From NCBI RefSeq assembly GCF_900343155.1, contig NZ_OUNG01000001.1, positions 434,001-498,000 of the forward strand: a DNA stretch of 64,000 nt. Reading direction: 5' to 3'. The translations under genes and the position numbers were made by a program. Source of the stretch: Lactimicrobium massiliense (GTDB lineage: Bacteria; Bacillota_I; Bacilli_A; Erysipelotrichales; Erysipelotrichaceae). Below the pieces are notes generated by a model. That model worked only from the letters and a program-made list of their open reading frames with translations, had not been told where the DNA came from and searched no databases. The number at the start of each line of letters is the position of its first letter. Within the stretch, counting starts at the first letter, position 1. This document shows positions 34,028 to 41,831 of this stretch, piece by piece.

Positions 34028-35020
34028 ATGAAGAATATAACAATCCTGTGTGCATTGGCCATCGCCCTTTCGGGCTGCAGGGCAATGCCACCAAAAAAGA
34101 ATTTCAGTATTGGCGTTGCTGTCTATGACAGCAATGATGTTTTTGTCAGTTCTATCTGTGATATGCTTCAGAAAGAAGCAAGCAATGATGGCATTCACGT
34201 CTCCGTTGCGGATGCCGCCCGCTCCCAGCTCAATGAAAATGAACAGGTCTCGGATCTGATCGCCGATGGTGCAGACATCCTGTGCATCAACCTGGTAGAC
34301 AGGTCTGCCACCTCCACGATCATCAATGCGGCAATAGATAAAAATATCCCGGTCATTTTCTTCAACCGTCAGCCGGTAGAAAGTGATCTCAACCGCTGGG
34401 AAAAGCTCTATTATGTCGGTGCCGATGCCCAGGAAAGCGGCCGTCTGCAGGGACAGATTGCGGCCAGCTGGCTGCGCAGCCATCCCGAAGCAGACCGCAG
34501 TCATGACGGCATCATCCAGTACTACATTCTGGAAGGAGAGCCAGGCCACCAGGATACCATTATCCGTTCAGAGACATCTGTTGACACTTTGAGTGAAGCT
34601 GGCATCTCTCTTGAAAAAACAGGCTATGCCATCTGTGACTGGCAGAAAGAAAAAGCACAGGAACAGACAGCCAGCCTGATCGAAAACGGCACATATTTTG
34701 AGCTTCTTATCTGCAATAATGACGAAATGGCAGCGGGTGCTGTACAGGCATATCAGGATGCTGGAATTCCTGAAGACCAGCGGCCTGCCATTGTCGGCGT
34801 AGATGGCACAGACGACGGCATCAGTCTGGTAAGCAGCGGCGAAATCATCGGTACTGTCTATAACAACTACAAAGATCAGGCAGAAATGATTTACAGACTG
34901 GCAGATGCTTTGATGAATCATAAAAATCTGCAGGAATTCAACCTGCAGAATGGTCACAGCTATTTTTCATCCTACCAGAAAATTACAAGTGACAACGTTT
35001 CCTCTTTCGGGAATCAATAA
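34028..35020 (+). CDS. MglB-like sugar-binding lipoprotein (second)
   Basis: A 330-residue lipoprotein: signal MKNITILCALAIALSGC with lipobox ALSGC. It is closer to classic MglB than the operon's own MglB in having FNRQPVESDLNRWEKLYYVGADAQ and HDGIIQYYILEGEPGHQDTI, the region that in MglB forms the calcium loop (here DRSHDGIIQ) and hinge. It is three bases after the previous gene and ends the operon. It may present galactose or glucose to the kinase or feed MglAC. Confidence 0.88.
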   Translation: MKNITILCALAIALSGCRAMPPKKNFSIGVAVYDSNDVFVSSICDMLQKEASNDGIHVSVADAARSQLNENEQVSDLIADGADILCINLVDRSATSTIINAAIDKNIPVIFFNRQPVESDLNRWEKLYYVGADAQESGRLQGQIAASWLRSHPEADRSHDGIIQYYILEGEPGHQDTIIRSETSVDTLSEAGISLEKTGYAICDWQKEKAQEQTASLIENGTYFELLICNNDEMAAGAVQAYQDAGIPEDQRPAIVGVDGTDDGISLVSSGEIIGTVYNNYKDQAEMIYRLADALMNHKNLQEFNLQNGHSYFSSYQKITSDNVSSFGNQ

Positions 35021-35029
35021 CACATACGA

Positions 35030-35848
35030 TCATGCCTGATCCCTGTCCGGTGCCTGTTCCATTGGCCTTGGTATCAAATGTGCCACAATGGACTTCCTGT
35101 CACGGTGCTTGACATAGAAATAGCCAAACACGCTGAAAACGGCTGCCCCGATCAGATTGACAAACAAGTCAGACATCGTATCAATCAGGCCAATGTCAAG
35201 ATATCCTTTATCCATCGTATATACCGAGCCGTCTTCCAGGTAGAGCTCGGTTTTTTCTATGCCTTTGACAATGACCGGACTGTTTTTCTTTTCCGGATTC
35301 AGGGAGACGCTGGAGATACTGTGCACCCACGTATCTTTCTGCATGTCTGTACGCATCAGGCTGTCTGCAGAGAATTCAATGAACTCCCAGCAGACCCCGA
35401 TCGTCATCGAAAAGCAGAAAGATACAATGCACAGATACAGCGGAGACAGATTCAGGCGATGACTGTGCTGGTTCAGCAGATCAACAAGAGAAAAGCCGAT
35501 AGCTGCACACAGGAATCCGTTGATCGTATGCAGAATCGTATCCCAGAAAGGAATGATCGTGTAGAAATTATTAATTTCACCAAGAATTTCAGCAGCATAA
35601 ATAAACAGATAGATGATAATTTCCAATGCGCCCGGAAGTTCGATTCTGAACCGGGAGGAGATCAGATGCGGCAGTGTAAACAGAATCAGAGACAGAATGC
35701 ACAGCACAGCATTATTCAGATCACCTTTGGCAAATTCACGTATCAAAGACAGAATGACAAGTCCCCGCAGCACAAAGTATACAATGACAGTTCTGCGGTC
35801 TGAATCACCGTATTTCTTTCTGATATAATTGCGGATCTTTCTGAACAT
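35030..35848 (-). CDS. multi-pass membrane protein
   Basis: A 272-residue protein with about seven hydrophobic helices and a soluble insertion (about 185-225, SVSLNPEKKNSPVIVKGIEKTELYLEDGS). Conserved-looking polar groups in helices are FWDTILHTINGF, GVCWEFIEFSAD and IDTMSDLFVNLIG, a pattern seen in the YjdF/DUF2238-like membrane family. The ATG at 35848 has AGAGGA seven bases upstream. The stop is nine bases from that of the convergent lipoprotein gene. The role is unknown. Confidence 0.65.
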   Translation of the reverse strand: MFRKIRNYIRKKYGDSDRRTVIVYFVLRGLVILSLIREFAKGDLNNAVLCILSLILFTLPHLISSRFRIELPGALEIIIYLFIYAAEILGEINNFYTIIPFWDTILHTINGFLCAAIGFSLVDLLNQHSHRLNLSPLYLCIVSFCFSMTIGVCWEFIEFSADSLMRTDMQKDTWVHSISSVSLNPEKKNSPVIVKGIEKTELYLEDGSVYTMDKGYLDIGLIDTMSDLFVNLIGAAVFSVFGYFYVKHRDRKSIVAHLIPRPMEQAPDRDQA

Positions 35849-35993
35849 ATACATTTCCTCTTTTTTAGTTTCAGATATCATAGCAGAAAACAGAAAAAAT
35901 ACGCGCCTGCCCGCATCAAAAGCATCTGATCCTGCTGCTTTGCCTTTAACGCATGTATGAATACCATGTTTGATGGACTTTTATCATCTATGA

Positions 35994-36022
35994 TTCCATT
36001 CATGAAGGCAAACCGATATAAT
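35994..36022 (+). promoter_or_regulatory. promoter of ribbon-helix-helix gene
   Basis: TTCCAT (35994-35999), 17 bases, TATAAT (36017-36022). Confidence 0.5.
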
Positions 36023-36048
36023 GATGTTAACCACGGGGAGGCTTGATC

Positions 36049-36225
36049 ATGAAAATTGAACTCAATCTGGACGGGGACCTTGTCAAAGATCTGCAGGAGG
36101 CTGCCGACAGCCGAAGCTGCAGCCTGAATGATTTCATTTCAGCAGCATTGAAAGCAGACCTGCTTCGCTCAGAAGTCTTTCTGAATGAAGTATATACTGC
36201 CAGAAAAAAAACAGAATCCCGCTAG
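36049..36225 (+). CDS. ribbon-helix-helix protein
   Basis: A 58-residue protein: a short beta strand (KIELNLDGDLVKDL), then two helices (QEAADSRSCSLNDFISAALKA), the outline of a MetJ/Arc (CopG-like) DNA-binding dimer. GGGGAGG is seven bases before ATG 36049. It stands alone, with its own promoter and terminator, and no toxin gene beside it. It could regulate itself or a distant target; an antitoxin role is not supported by the context. Confidence 0.7.
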   Translation: MKIELNLDGDLVKDLQEAADSRSCSLNDFISAALKADLLRSEVFLNEVYTARKKTESR

Positions 36226-36238
36226 AGATTCTGTTTTT
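36203..36238. terminator. bidirectional terminator
   Basis: AACAGAATC / GATTCTGTT stem (36210-36218, 36227-36235) with T on the plus side and a run of A on the other, so it works for the ribbon-helix-helix gene and for cysE. Confidence 0.87.
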
Positions 36239-36246
36239 CATTGCAT

Positions 36247-37068
36247 TTACTTTTGACTGCCCGTGTAATAGATCACAGATCCCGGGGGTACACTGTGCAG
36301 CAGCCACACATTGCCGCCAATGACAGAATGATCGCCAACCACTGTATCACCGCCAAGTATAGTCGCATTGGCATAGATCACAACGTGGCTGCCGATATCC
36401 GGGTGGCGTTTTCCACCTTTGACAGGATTGCCGTCCTGATCGAGCTGGAAGCTGCGGGCTCCAATCGTCACGCCCTGATAGAGTTTGACATGTTCCCCGA
36501 TTCTTGCCGTTTCGCCAATGACGATGCCAGTTCCGTGATCAATGCAGAAATATGCACCGATTGTAGCACCGGGGTTAATATCAATACCGGTTTTTTCATG
36601 GGCATATTCTGCCATGACTCTGGGCAGATATGGCACATGCAGTGTATAGAGGACATGGGCAATACGGTAAATCATGACCGCATAGAAGCCCGGATAGCAG
36701 AGTATGATCTCTGCTTTGCTTTTGGCAGCAGGATCACCATCATAGATTGCCTGCAGATCACTCATCAGCAGCTTCTTAACCTGAGGCAGCGAAGACATGA
36801 AGGCATCCGCAATCGTAGAGGCGTCCACAGAGGGATCGCCGATCCGGTTATTCACAATCCGGATTTCTTTCTCCAGGCATGCCTGCAGTTCTATAAAGGC
36901 CTCACTCTGACTCAGATCAGAGAAATGATAATAGCCTGGCAGCAGAATGACCTGTGCTTCCTTCAGAAGATAGACGATCACCTTCCGGTCCGGCAGTCCT
37001 GAGGATGCCATCAATGATGGATCACTGATTTCATTCAGTTCTGCCAGAATTTCTGCTGCCTTGCTCAT
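36247..37068 (-). CDS. cysE: serine O-acetyltransferase
   Basis: Makes O-acetylserine from serine and acetyl-CoA, 273 residues. An N-terminal helical domain (to about 145) is followed by the left-handed beta-helix hexapeptide repeats: DINPGATIGAYFCIDHGTG, VIGETARIGEHVKLYQGVTIGA, then HPDIGSHVVIYANATILGG. The catalytic His is in DHGTG. It starts 20 bases after cysK, so both are under the cysK leader. Confidence 0.94.
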   Translation of the reverse strand: MSKAAEILAELNEISDPSLMASSGLPDRKVIVYLLKEAQVILLPGYYHFSDLSQSEAFIELQACLEKEIRIVNNRIGDPSVDASTIADAFMSSLPQVKKLLMSDLQAIYDGDPAAKSKAEIILCYPGFYAVMIYRIAHVLYTLHVPYLPRVMAEYAHEKTGIDINPGATIGAYFCIDHGTGIVIGETARIGEHVKLYQGVTIGARSFQLDQDGNPVKGGKRHPDIGSHVVIYANATILGGDTVVGDHSVIGGNVWLLHSVPPGSVIYYTGSQK

Positions 37069-37088
37069 GTGTCCCCCTTGTCGTTCAG

Positions 37089-38021
37089 TTACTCTGCAAA
37101 CATGGATGTGGAAAGATAGCGGTCACCGGAATCCGGCAGAATAATGACGATATTCTTACCCGCATTCTCTTCACGCTGTGCCAGCTTGATGGCTGCAGCC
37201 ACAGCAGCACCGGAAGAAATACCAACCAGCACACCCGTACGGCGGCCAAACTCACCGCCAACCTTTAATGCCTCATCATTGGTGATGCGCACAATCTCAT
37301 CAATCAGGCTTGTATCCATGACTTCCGGAATAAAGCCGGCACCAATACCCTGAATCTTGTGCGGGCCTGGTTTCTCACCAGAAAGCACTGCCGAAGAATC
37401 CGGTTCCACTGCCACAACTTTGACATTCGGATTCTTTTCCTTCAGATACTTTCCTGTACCAGTCAAAGTACCGCCGGTGCCGACACCGGACACCAGGATA
37501 TCGACCTTGCCATCGGTATCATTCCAGATTTCAGGGCCAGTGGTTGTATAGTGTGCCTTCACATTGGAAGGATTGACAAACTGACCGGCAACCCAGGAAC
37601 CCGGGATCTCTTTGGACAGTTCATCTGCCTTAGCAATGGCACCCTTCATACCCTTGGCACCTTCGGACAGCACCAGCTCTGCACCATATGCCTTCATCAG
37701 CTTGCGGCGCTCCACGGACATGGAATCCGGCATCACAATGATCACCCGGTATCCTCTGGATACACCGACAGCACTCAGGCCAATACCGGTATTGCCAGAT
37801 GTTGGTTCAATAATTGTACCACCTTTTTTCAGGCGGCCATCCTTTTCTGCATCATCAATCATCTGTCTGGCAATTCTGTCCTTGATGGAGCCTGTCGCAT
37901 TCAGATACTCCAGCTTGCCCAGCAGCTTTGCCTTCACTCCATACTCTTCTTCAATACCTTTCAGTTCCAGCAACGGCGTATTGCCAATCAGCTGCTCTAC
38001 GGATGTGTAAATCTTACTCAT
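37089..38021 (-). CDS. cysK: cysteine synthase (O-acetylserine sulfhydrylase)
   Basis: PLP enzyme making cysteine from O-acetylserine and sulfide, 310 residues. LEYLNATGSIKDRIA near 40-55 holds the PLP Lys; PTSGNTGIGL near 72 and GVGTGGTLTGTGKYL near 178 bind the cofactor phosphate and substrate. The ATG at 38021 has GGAGAAGAG upstream. The frame continues far upstream, but that part is the leader region with an attenuator hairpin only 23 bases before the start. First structural gene of cysK-cysE. Confidence 0.96.
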   Translation of the reverse strand: MSKIYTSVEQLIGNTPLLELKGIEEEYGVKAKLLGKLEYLNATGSIKDRIARQMIDDAEKDGRLKKGGTIIEPTSGNTGIGLSAVGVSRGYRVIIVMPDSMSVERRKLMKAYGAELVLSEGAKGMKGAIAKADELSKEIPGSWVAGQFVNPSNVKAHYTTTGPEIWNDTDGKVDILVSGVGTGGTLTGTGKYLKEKNPNVKVVAVEPDSSAVLSGEKPGPHKIQGIGAGFIPEVMDTSLIDEIVRITNDEALKVGGEFGRRTGVLVGISSGAAVAAAIKLAQREENAGKNIVIILPDSGDRYLSTSMFAE

Positions 38022-38043
38022 GTTCTCTTCTCCTTTTCCAAAC

Positions 38044-38073
38044 AAAAACCCGGTGTATCTCTTTACACCGGGT
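38044..38073 (-). terminator. attenuator terminator before cysK
   Basis: Minus-strand ACCCGGTGT / ACACCGGGT perfect 9-bp stem, eight-base loop, TTTTTG. It lies between a leader peptide and cysK. The 5' arm (CCCGGT, 38072-38067) can instead pair with ACCGGG at 38134-38129 in the leader peptide gene, extended by an A-T and a T-G pair to eight pairs. Confidence 0.85.
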
Positions 38074-38113
38074 ATCACTTCTACTGCTTTCTGATGCACG
38101 TAAAATACGTGAA

Positions 38114-38182
38114 TCACGCAAGGTGAATCCCGGTATGATACATGCAACAACATACGGCCGTGAATACTGTTACGATCTTCAT
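38114..38182 (-). CDS. cysteine-rich leader peptide of cysK-cysE
   Basis: A 22-codon open frame with AGGAGG exactly seven bases before its ATG. Codons 11-13 are TGT TGT TGC, three cysteines in a row (peptide core TAVCCCMYHTG). The stop codon lies 41 bases before the attenuator hairpin. Codons 17-18 (ACC GGG) form the segment that can pair with the terminator arm. A ribosome stalled at the Cys codons would leave ACCGGG free for antitermination; a ribosome reaching the stop would cover it and permit termination. A further hairpin CACGTA / TACGTG lies between the peptide stop and the attenuator. Confidence 0.8.
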   Translation of the reverse strand: MKIVTVFTAVCCCMYHTGIHLA

Positions 38183-38205
38183 ATGGGATCCTCCTGACAT
38201 GTTTT

Positions 38206-38233
38206 ATAATACCTGAACTTTTCCAAATGTCCA
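38206..38233 (-). promoter_or_regulatory. cysK-cysE promoter
   Basis: Minus-strand TGGACA (38233-38228), 16 bases, TATTAT (38211-38206), giving a transcript that starts about 17 bases before the leader peptide ATG. Confidence 0.62.
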
Positions 38234-38261
38234 GTGTTTTGATATGAATTACGGAAAATCA

Positions 38262-39025
38262 TGACCGCCCGTAAAACGGGCGGTTTGTCCTACGCCTATA
38301 AGGCTTTATTACTAGCCAGCGTCTTAAGGCGCTGGCTTTCGCATCTTCAATGTTCAAGCCACGATTGCAGTTTAACTCTCTCGCATGCCCGTTAAACGGG
38401 CTCTTTTACTCATGACTTCGCTGTTGTCTTCCGATTCGGATTCGGCTTTCTGTTTTCTTTATCCTCTCCGAATGGATCTTCATATTCCTTTACGCTTAAC
38501 TTATCTTTTGCGATATCTGCGCTTTCCTGTTCACGGATATATTTGCGTATTGTGGATTCATTGATCCCTACTGTGCTCGCATAGTATCCTTCCGCCCAAA
38601 AATGTCTGTTCCCATATTTGTATTTCAGGTTCGCATGCTTATCAAATATTTCAAGCGAGGACTTTCCTTTGATGTATCCCATGATCTGTGATACAGAGTA
38701 CTTTGGAGGGATACTCAAAAGAAGATGTACGTGGTCGGGCATCAGATGCCCTTCCAGAATCTCCACTCCTTTGTATTTGCACAGCAGTTTTATGATATCC
38801 CGGATATCTGGGCGCAGTTGATTATAAATTACTTTTCTTCTATACTTCGGAGTGAACACGACATGATATACGCAGTAATATTTCGTGTGAGCTAATGAAT
38901 CATATTTGTTAGCCGTATTTGGCACCTCATCTTTCTAGAATCGTGACTTGGACAATCACCATTCTAGATAGATGGGGTGCTTCTTTCTATAAGAAGCACC
39001 GGCCTTCCTCCCGCATAGCGGGAGG
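38262..39025 (-). mobile_element. IS200-like element (approximate limits)
   Basis: Single-gene element bounded by hairpins typical of this family: GACCGCCCGT / ACGGGCGGT (38264-38283) with a second AGCCAGCG / CGCTGGCT stem near 38316-38339, and CCTCCCGC / GCGGGAGG (39007-39025) at the tnpA-upstream side. An inverted pair TCTAGAAT / ATTCTAGA (38934-38967) lies just before the gene and may hide its start signals. It sits between the cysK promoter and galE. Confidence 0.65.
38410..38925 (-). CDS. tnpA: IS200-family transposase TnpA
   Basis: HUH transposase of 171 residues: YHVVFTPKYRRKV near 20, HUH motif MPDHVHLLLSIPP near 65, WAEGYYASTVG near 112 and catalytic Tyr in IRKYIREQE near 130. It carries a basic tail (KENRKPNPNRKTTAKS) beyond the usual end. 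It appears intact. No tnpB is present in this element. Confidence 0.92.
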   Translation of the reverse strand: MPNTANKYDSLAHTKYYCVYHVVFTPKYRRKVIYNQLRPDIRDIIKLLCKYKGVEILEGHLMPDHVHLLLSIPPKYSVSQIMGYIKGKSSLEIFDKHANLKYKYGNRHFWAEGYYASTVGINESTIRKYIREQESADIAKDKLSVKEYEDPFGEDKENRKPNPNRKTTAKS

Positions 39026-39073
39026 TTTTCTGTTTCGCACCTCTTCGGTGCTCAACAGCGCTCCTACGCATAA

Positions 39074-39100
39074 TAAAAAACAGGCTGCCATGCAGCCTGT
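39074..39100 (-). terminator. terminator of galT-galE
   Basis: Minus-strand ACAGGCTGC / GCAGCCTGT 9-bp stem with a three-base loop, then seven T, directly after the galE stop. Confidence 0.88.
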
Positions 39101-39103
39101 GTG

Positions 39104-40120
39104 TTAATCGCCGTAACCGTCTGGATTCTTGCACTGCCAGTTCCAGGCATCTCTGCACATGTCATCCAGGTTCTTTTCTGCCTTCCAGCCAAGCACTTTA
39201 TATGCCTTGGTCGGATCAGAATAGCATGTGGCAATATCGCCCGGGCGGCGCGGATCAATCACATACGGAATCTCTTTGCCGCATGCCTTGGAGAAGGCAT
39301 GGATGATATCCAGCACAGAATAGCCGACACCTGTGCCAAGGTTGAAGATGTTCACACCCTGCAGCTTGTCAAAGCCGCGGATCGCACTGACATGTCCCTT
39401 GGCCAGATCAACGACATGGATGTAGTCACGTACGCCGGTGCCATCCGGTGTGTCATAGTCATTGCCAAAGACATGAACCTTTTCCAGCTTGCCAAGGGCA
39501 ACCTGGCTGACATATGGCAGCAGGTTGTTCGGAATACCCTTCGGATCCTCGCCAATCAGACCAGATTCATGGGCTCCAATCGGATTGAAATATCTCAGCA
39601 GCATGACCTGCCATTCATTATCTGCCTTCCAGATATCGGTCAGGATTCTTTCCTGCATGGACTTGGTTTCGCCATACGGATTGGTTGTCTTGCCCAGCGG
39701 GCACTCTTCTGTGATCGGTACAAATGCCGGATCACCATAGACCGTTGCACTGGATGAGAAGACAAAACGCTTGCAGCCATGGTGGCGCATCACATCACAC
39801 AGCACCAGGGTTGTATTCAGGTTGTTTGTATAATATTCAATCGGCTTGCGGGTGGATTCCCCAACAGCCTTGTAGCCGGCAAAATGAATCACAGCATCAA
39901 TCTTTTCATGATCAAACAGATCATTCAGTGCCTTGCGGTCTGCCACATCAATGTTATAGAAGGCTGGACGCCTGCCTGTAATCTTTTCAATCCTGTCCAC
40001 AACAAGTTCCTTGGAGTTGTACAGGTTGTCCGCAATCACGACATCATAGCCTGCATTGAGCAGCTCCACACATGTATGGCTGCCGATAAAGCCGGTGCCG
40101 CCAGTTACCAGAATCTTCAT
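39104..40120 (-). CDS. galE: UDP-glucose 4-epimerase
   Basis: Short-chain dehydrogenase-type epimerase, 338 residues, interconverting UDP-galactose and UDP-glucose. ILVTGGTGFIGSHTCVELL at residues 3-21 binds NAD; SSSATVYG near 123 has the catalytic Ser/Thr and NPYGETKSMQE near 148 the YxxxK pair. It follows galT by 46 bases with GGAGAAAACGG upstream, and ends in a strong terminator. Confidence 0.96.
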   Translation of the reverse strand: MKILVTGGTGFIGSHTCVELLNAGYDVVIADNLYNSKELVVDRIEKITGRRPAFYNIDVADRKALNDLFDHEKIDAVIHFAGYKAVGESTRKPIEYYTNNLNTTLVLCDVMRHHGCKRFVFSSSATVYGDPAFVPITEECPLGKTTNPYGETKSMQERILTDIWKADNEWQVMLLRYFNPIGAHESGLIGEDPKGIPNNLLPYVSQVALGKLEKVHVFGNDYDTPDGTGVRDYIHVVDLAKGHVSAIRGFDKLQGVNIFNLGTGVGYSVLDIIHAFSKACGKEIPYVIDPRRPGDIATCYSDPTKAYKVLGWKAEKNLDDMCRDAWNWQCKNPDGYGD

Positions 40121-40166
40121 GTTTCCGTTTTCTCCTTTGCTATTCCATTATAGCCTGCCAAGACAA

Positions 40167-41681
40167 TTATGCACCAAGTGCCTGCAGGAAACGTGCAAAC
40201 TGTGTCCTGCCGGTTTCTGTATCCTTGAAGACGCCACAGTCTTCCAGCACATGCAGGAATACCGTTCCAACTTCCTGCTGCAAGACATTGTTTACAAGAT
40301 TTTCGTCCGTGCTTCCGACAATTTCCGGATGGCGTGCTTCCACTTCCTTCAGCCATGGTGCATGTGCTTCCAGGGCAGGAACCTTCATCACATCTTCCCC
40401 CTTCATTTCTGTCTCCTTCATCAGCTCCATATCCTTTAACAGACGAGAAGGCAGAACAGCCAGGCCCATCACTTCAATCAGGCCAATATTTTCTCTTTTA
40501 ATATGATGATATTCAGGATGCGGATGGAAGATGCCAAGCGGATATTTCTCACTTGTGCAGTTATTGCGCAGCACCAGATCCAGCTCATACGTATTACCCT
40601 TGCGGCGGGCAATCGGTGTAACCGTATTGTGGCGCACATCGCCATCAAAAGCATGGAAGCCAGCTTCTTCATCACTGTAATGAATCCATGTCTGCAGAAT
40701 ATGATCCGCGCATTCACAAAGACGCTTTGGATCTTCTCCATCCAGGCGGATGACACTCATCGGCCACTTGACGATGCCAGCCTGAATATCCTGAAAGCCA
40801 CGGACTGTAAATGTCTGACGCACAGGTGCCTTTGCCATGGCAAATTCATACTTGCCGCCCTGGAAATGTTCATGTGTCAGAATAGAGCCGCCAACAATCG
40901 GAATATCGGCATTGGAACCAATCATGTAATGTGGGAACTGTCCGACAAAATCAAGAAGGCTGGCAAAAGCATGGCGGTCAATATGCATCGGCTCATGCTT
41001 TTCAGACAGCACAATACAATGCTCATGATAATAGCTGTACGGACTGTACTGCATGTAATACCGTGCTCCGTCCAGTGTTAAAGGAATCAGCCGGATTGTC
41101 TGTCTGGCCGGATGATCCAGACGTCCTGCATAACCTTCATTCTGCCGGCACAGCAGACACTTCGGATACATTTCCTGCTTCTTCTTTAATGCCGCCGCAA
41201 TGGCACGTGGATCTTTCTCCGGCTTGGAAAGATTGATCGTGATGTCAAAGTCACCATACGGCGTTGCTGTCTTCCATCTGCGGTCCTTTGCAATCCGGTA
41301 CGTGCGCACATAATCACTGTCACAGCTCAGCTGATAGAAATAATCCGTCGCTTTTTCCGGGCTTTCCTGATCATACTGACGAAATTTTGAAATCACCTGG
41401 GAAGGGCGCGGCGTCAGCACACCCATCAGTCTTGTATCAAACAGATCACGGGTGGCAATGCCATCTTCAATGATGCCTCTTGCCACAGCATCATCCAGAA
41501 GTTCTTTCAAGATTTCTTCCAGCGGTCTGCTGCCATTTCCACCTTCAATCGTAAAATCAGCCGGCGGTTCCAGCTTCATGACATCCAGAAGCTGATTGCC
41601 AGCATATACGGCATCCTCTGGTTCAATCAGATGACGACTGATCCCATAGGCTGTCAGATCCTTTACTGCATCCAAAACCAT
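40167..41681 (-). CDS. galT: galactose-1-phosphate uridylyltransferase, type 2
   Basis: Exchanges UMP between UDP-glucose and galactose 1-phosphate in the Leloir pathway; 504 residues, the Firmicutes type 2 form that is longer than the E. coli enzyme. Visible blocks: LMGVLTPRPSQVISKF, KCLLCRQNEGYAGRLDHPARQT, SPYSYYHEHCIVLS, GGSILTHEHFQGGKYEFAMAK and FHPHPEYHHIKRENIGLIE. ATG 41681 has GGAGG seven bases upstream; the ATG two codons earlier is too near it. No galK is in the window. Confidence 0.94.
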   Translation of the reverse strand: MVLDAVKDLTAYGISRHLIEPEDAVYAGNQLLDVMKLEPPADFTIEGGNGSRPLEEILKELLDDAVARGIIEDGIATRDLFDTRLMGVLTPRPSQVISKFRQYDQESPEKATDYFYQLSCDSDYVRTYRIAKDRRWKTATPYGDFDITINLSKPEKDPRAIAAALKKKQEMYPKCLLCRQNEGYAGRLDHPARQTIRLIPLTLDGARYYMQYSPYSYYHEHCIVLSEKHEPMHIDRHAFASLLDFVGQFPHYMIGSNADIPIVGGSILTHEHFQGGKYEFAMAKAPVRQTFTVRGFQDIQAGIVKWPMSVIRLDGEDPKRLCECADHILQTWIHYSDEEAGFHAFDGDVRHNTVTPIARRKGNTYELDLVLRNNCTSEKYPLGIFHPHPEYHHIKRENIGLIEVMGLAVLPSRLLKDMELMKETEMKGEDVMKVPALEAHAPWLKEVEARHPEIVGSTDENLVNNVLQQEVGTVFLHVLEDCGVFKDTETGRTQFARFLQALGA

Positions 41682-41707
41682 TTTCATGCCTCCTGCATTC
41701 TCACACG

Positions 41708-41736
41708 ATTATAGAAATGCAATCGCAGAATGCCTA
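41708..41736 (-). promoter_or_regulatory. galT-galE promoter
   Basis: Minus-strand TAGGCA (41736-41731), 17 bases, TATAAT (41713-41708). No cre site is evident. Confidence 0.55.
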
Positions 41737-41799
41737 CAGAAAATCTTTTGTATCTTCGTGAAATTCGTTCACTTTCCACCCCATTTTCTGCGTTTTCCT

Positions 41800-41805
41800 T
41801 ATAAT
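41800..41805 (+). promoter_or_regulatory. -10 element of M16C protease gene
   Basis: TATAAT, 26 bases before the GTG start; the -35 region is poor. Confidence 0.45.
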
Positions 41806-41831
41806 AGCCTTTGTAACTGGAGGTAATACGC

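Noticed and set aside
38022-38153. N-terminal extension of cysK by 44 codons
   Set aside because: The extra part reads through the attenuator hairpin and T-run and lacks homology to cysteine synthases; the ATG at 38021 has a good ribosome binding site.
38022-38233. T-box or SAM riboswitch before cysK
   Set aside because: No T-box consensus sequence and no S-box-like conserved core; the leader peptide explains the hairpins better.
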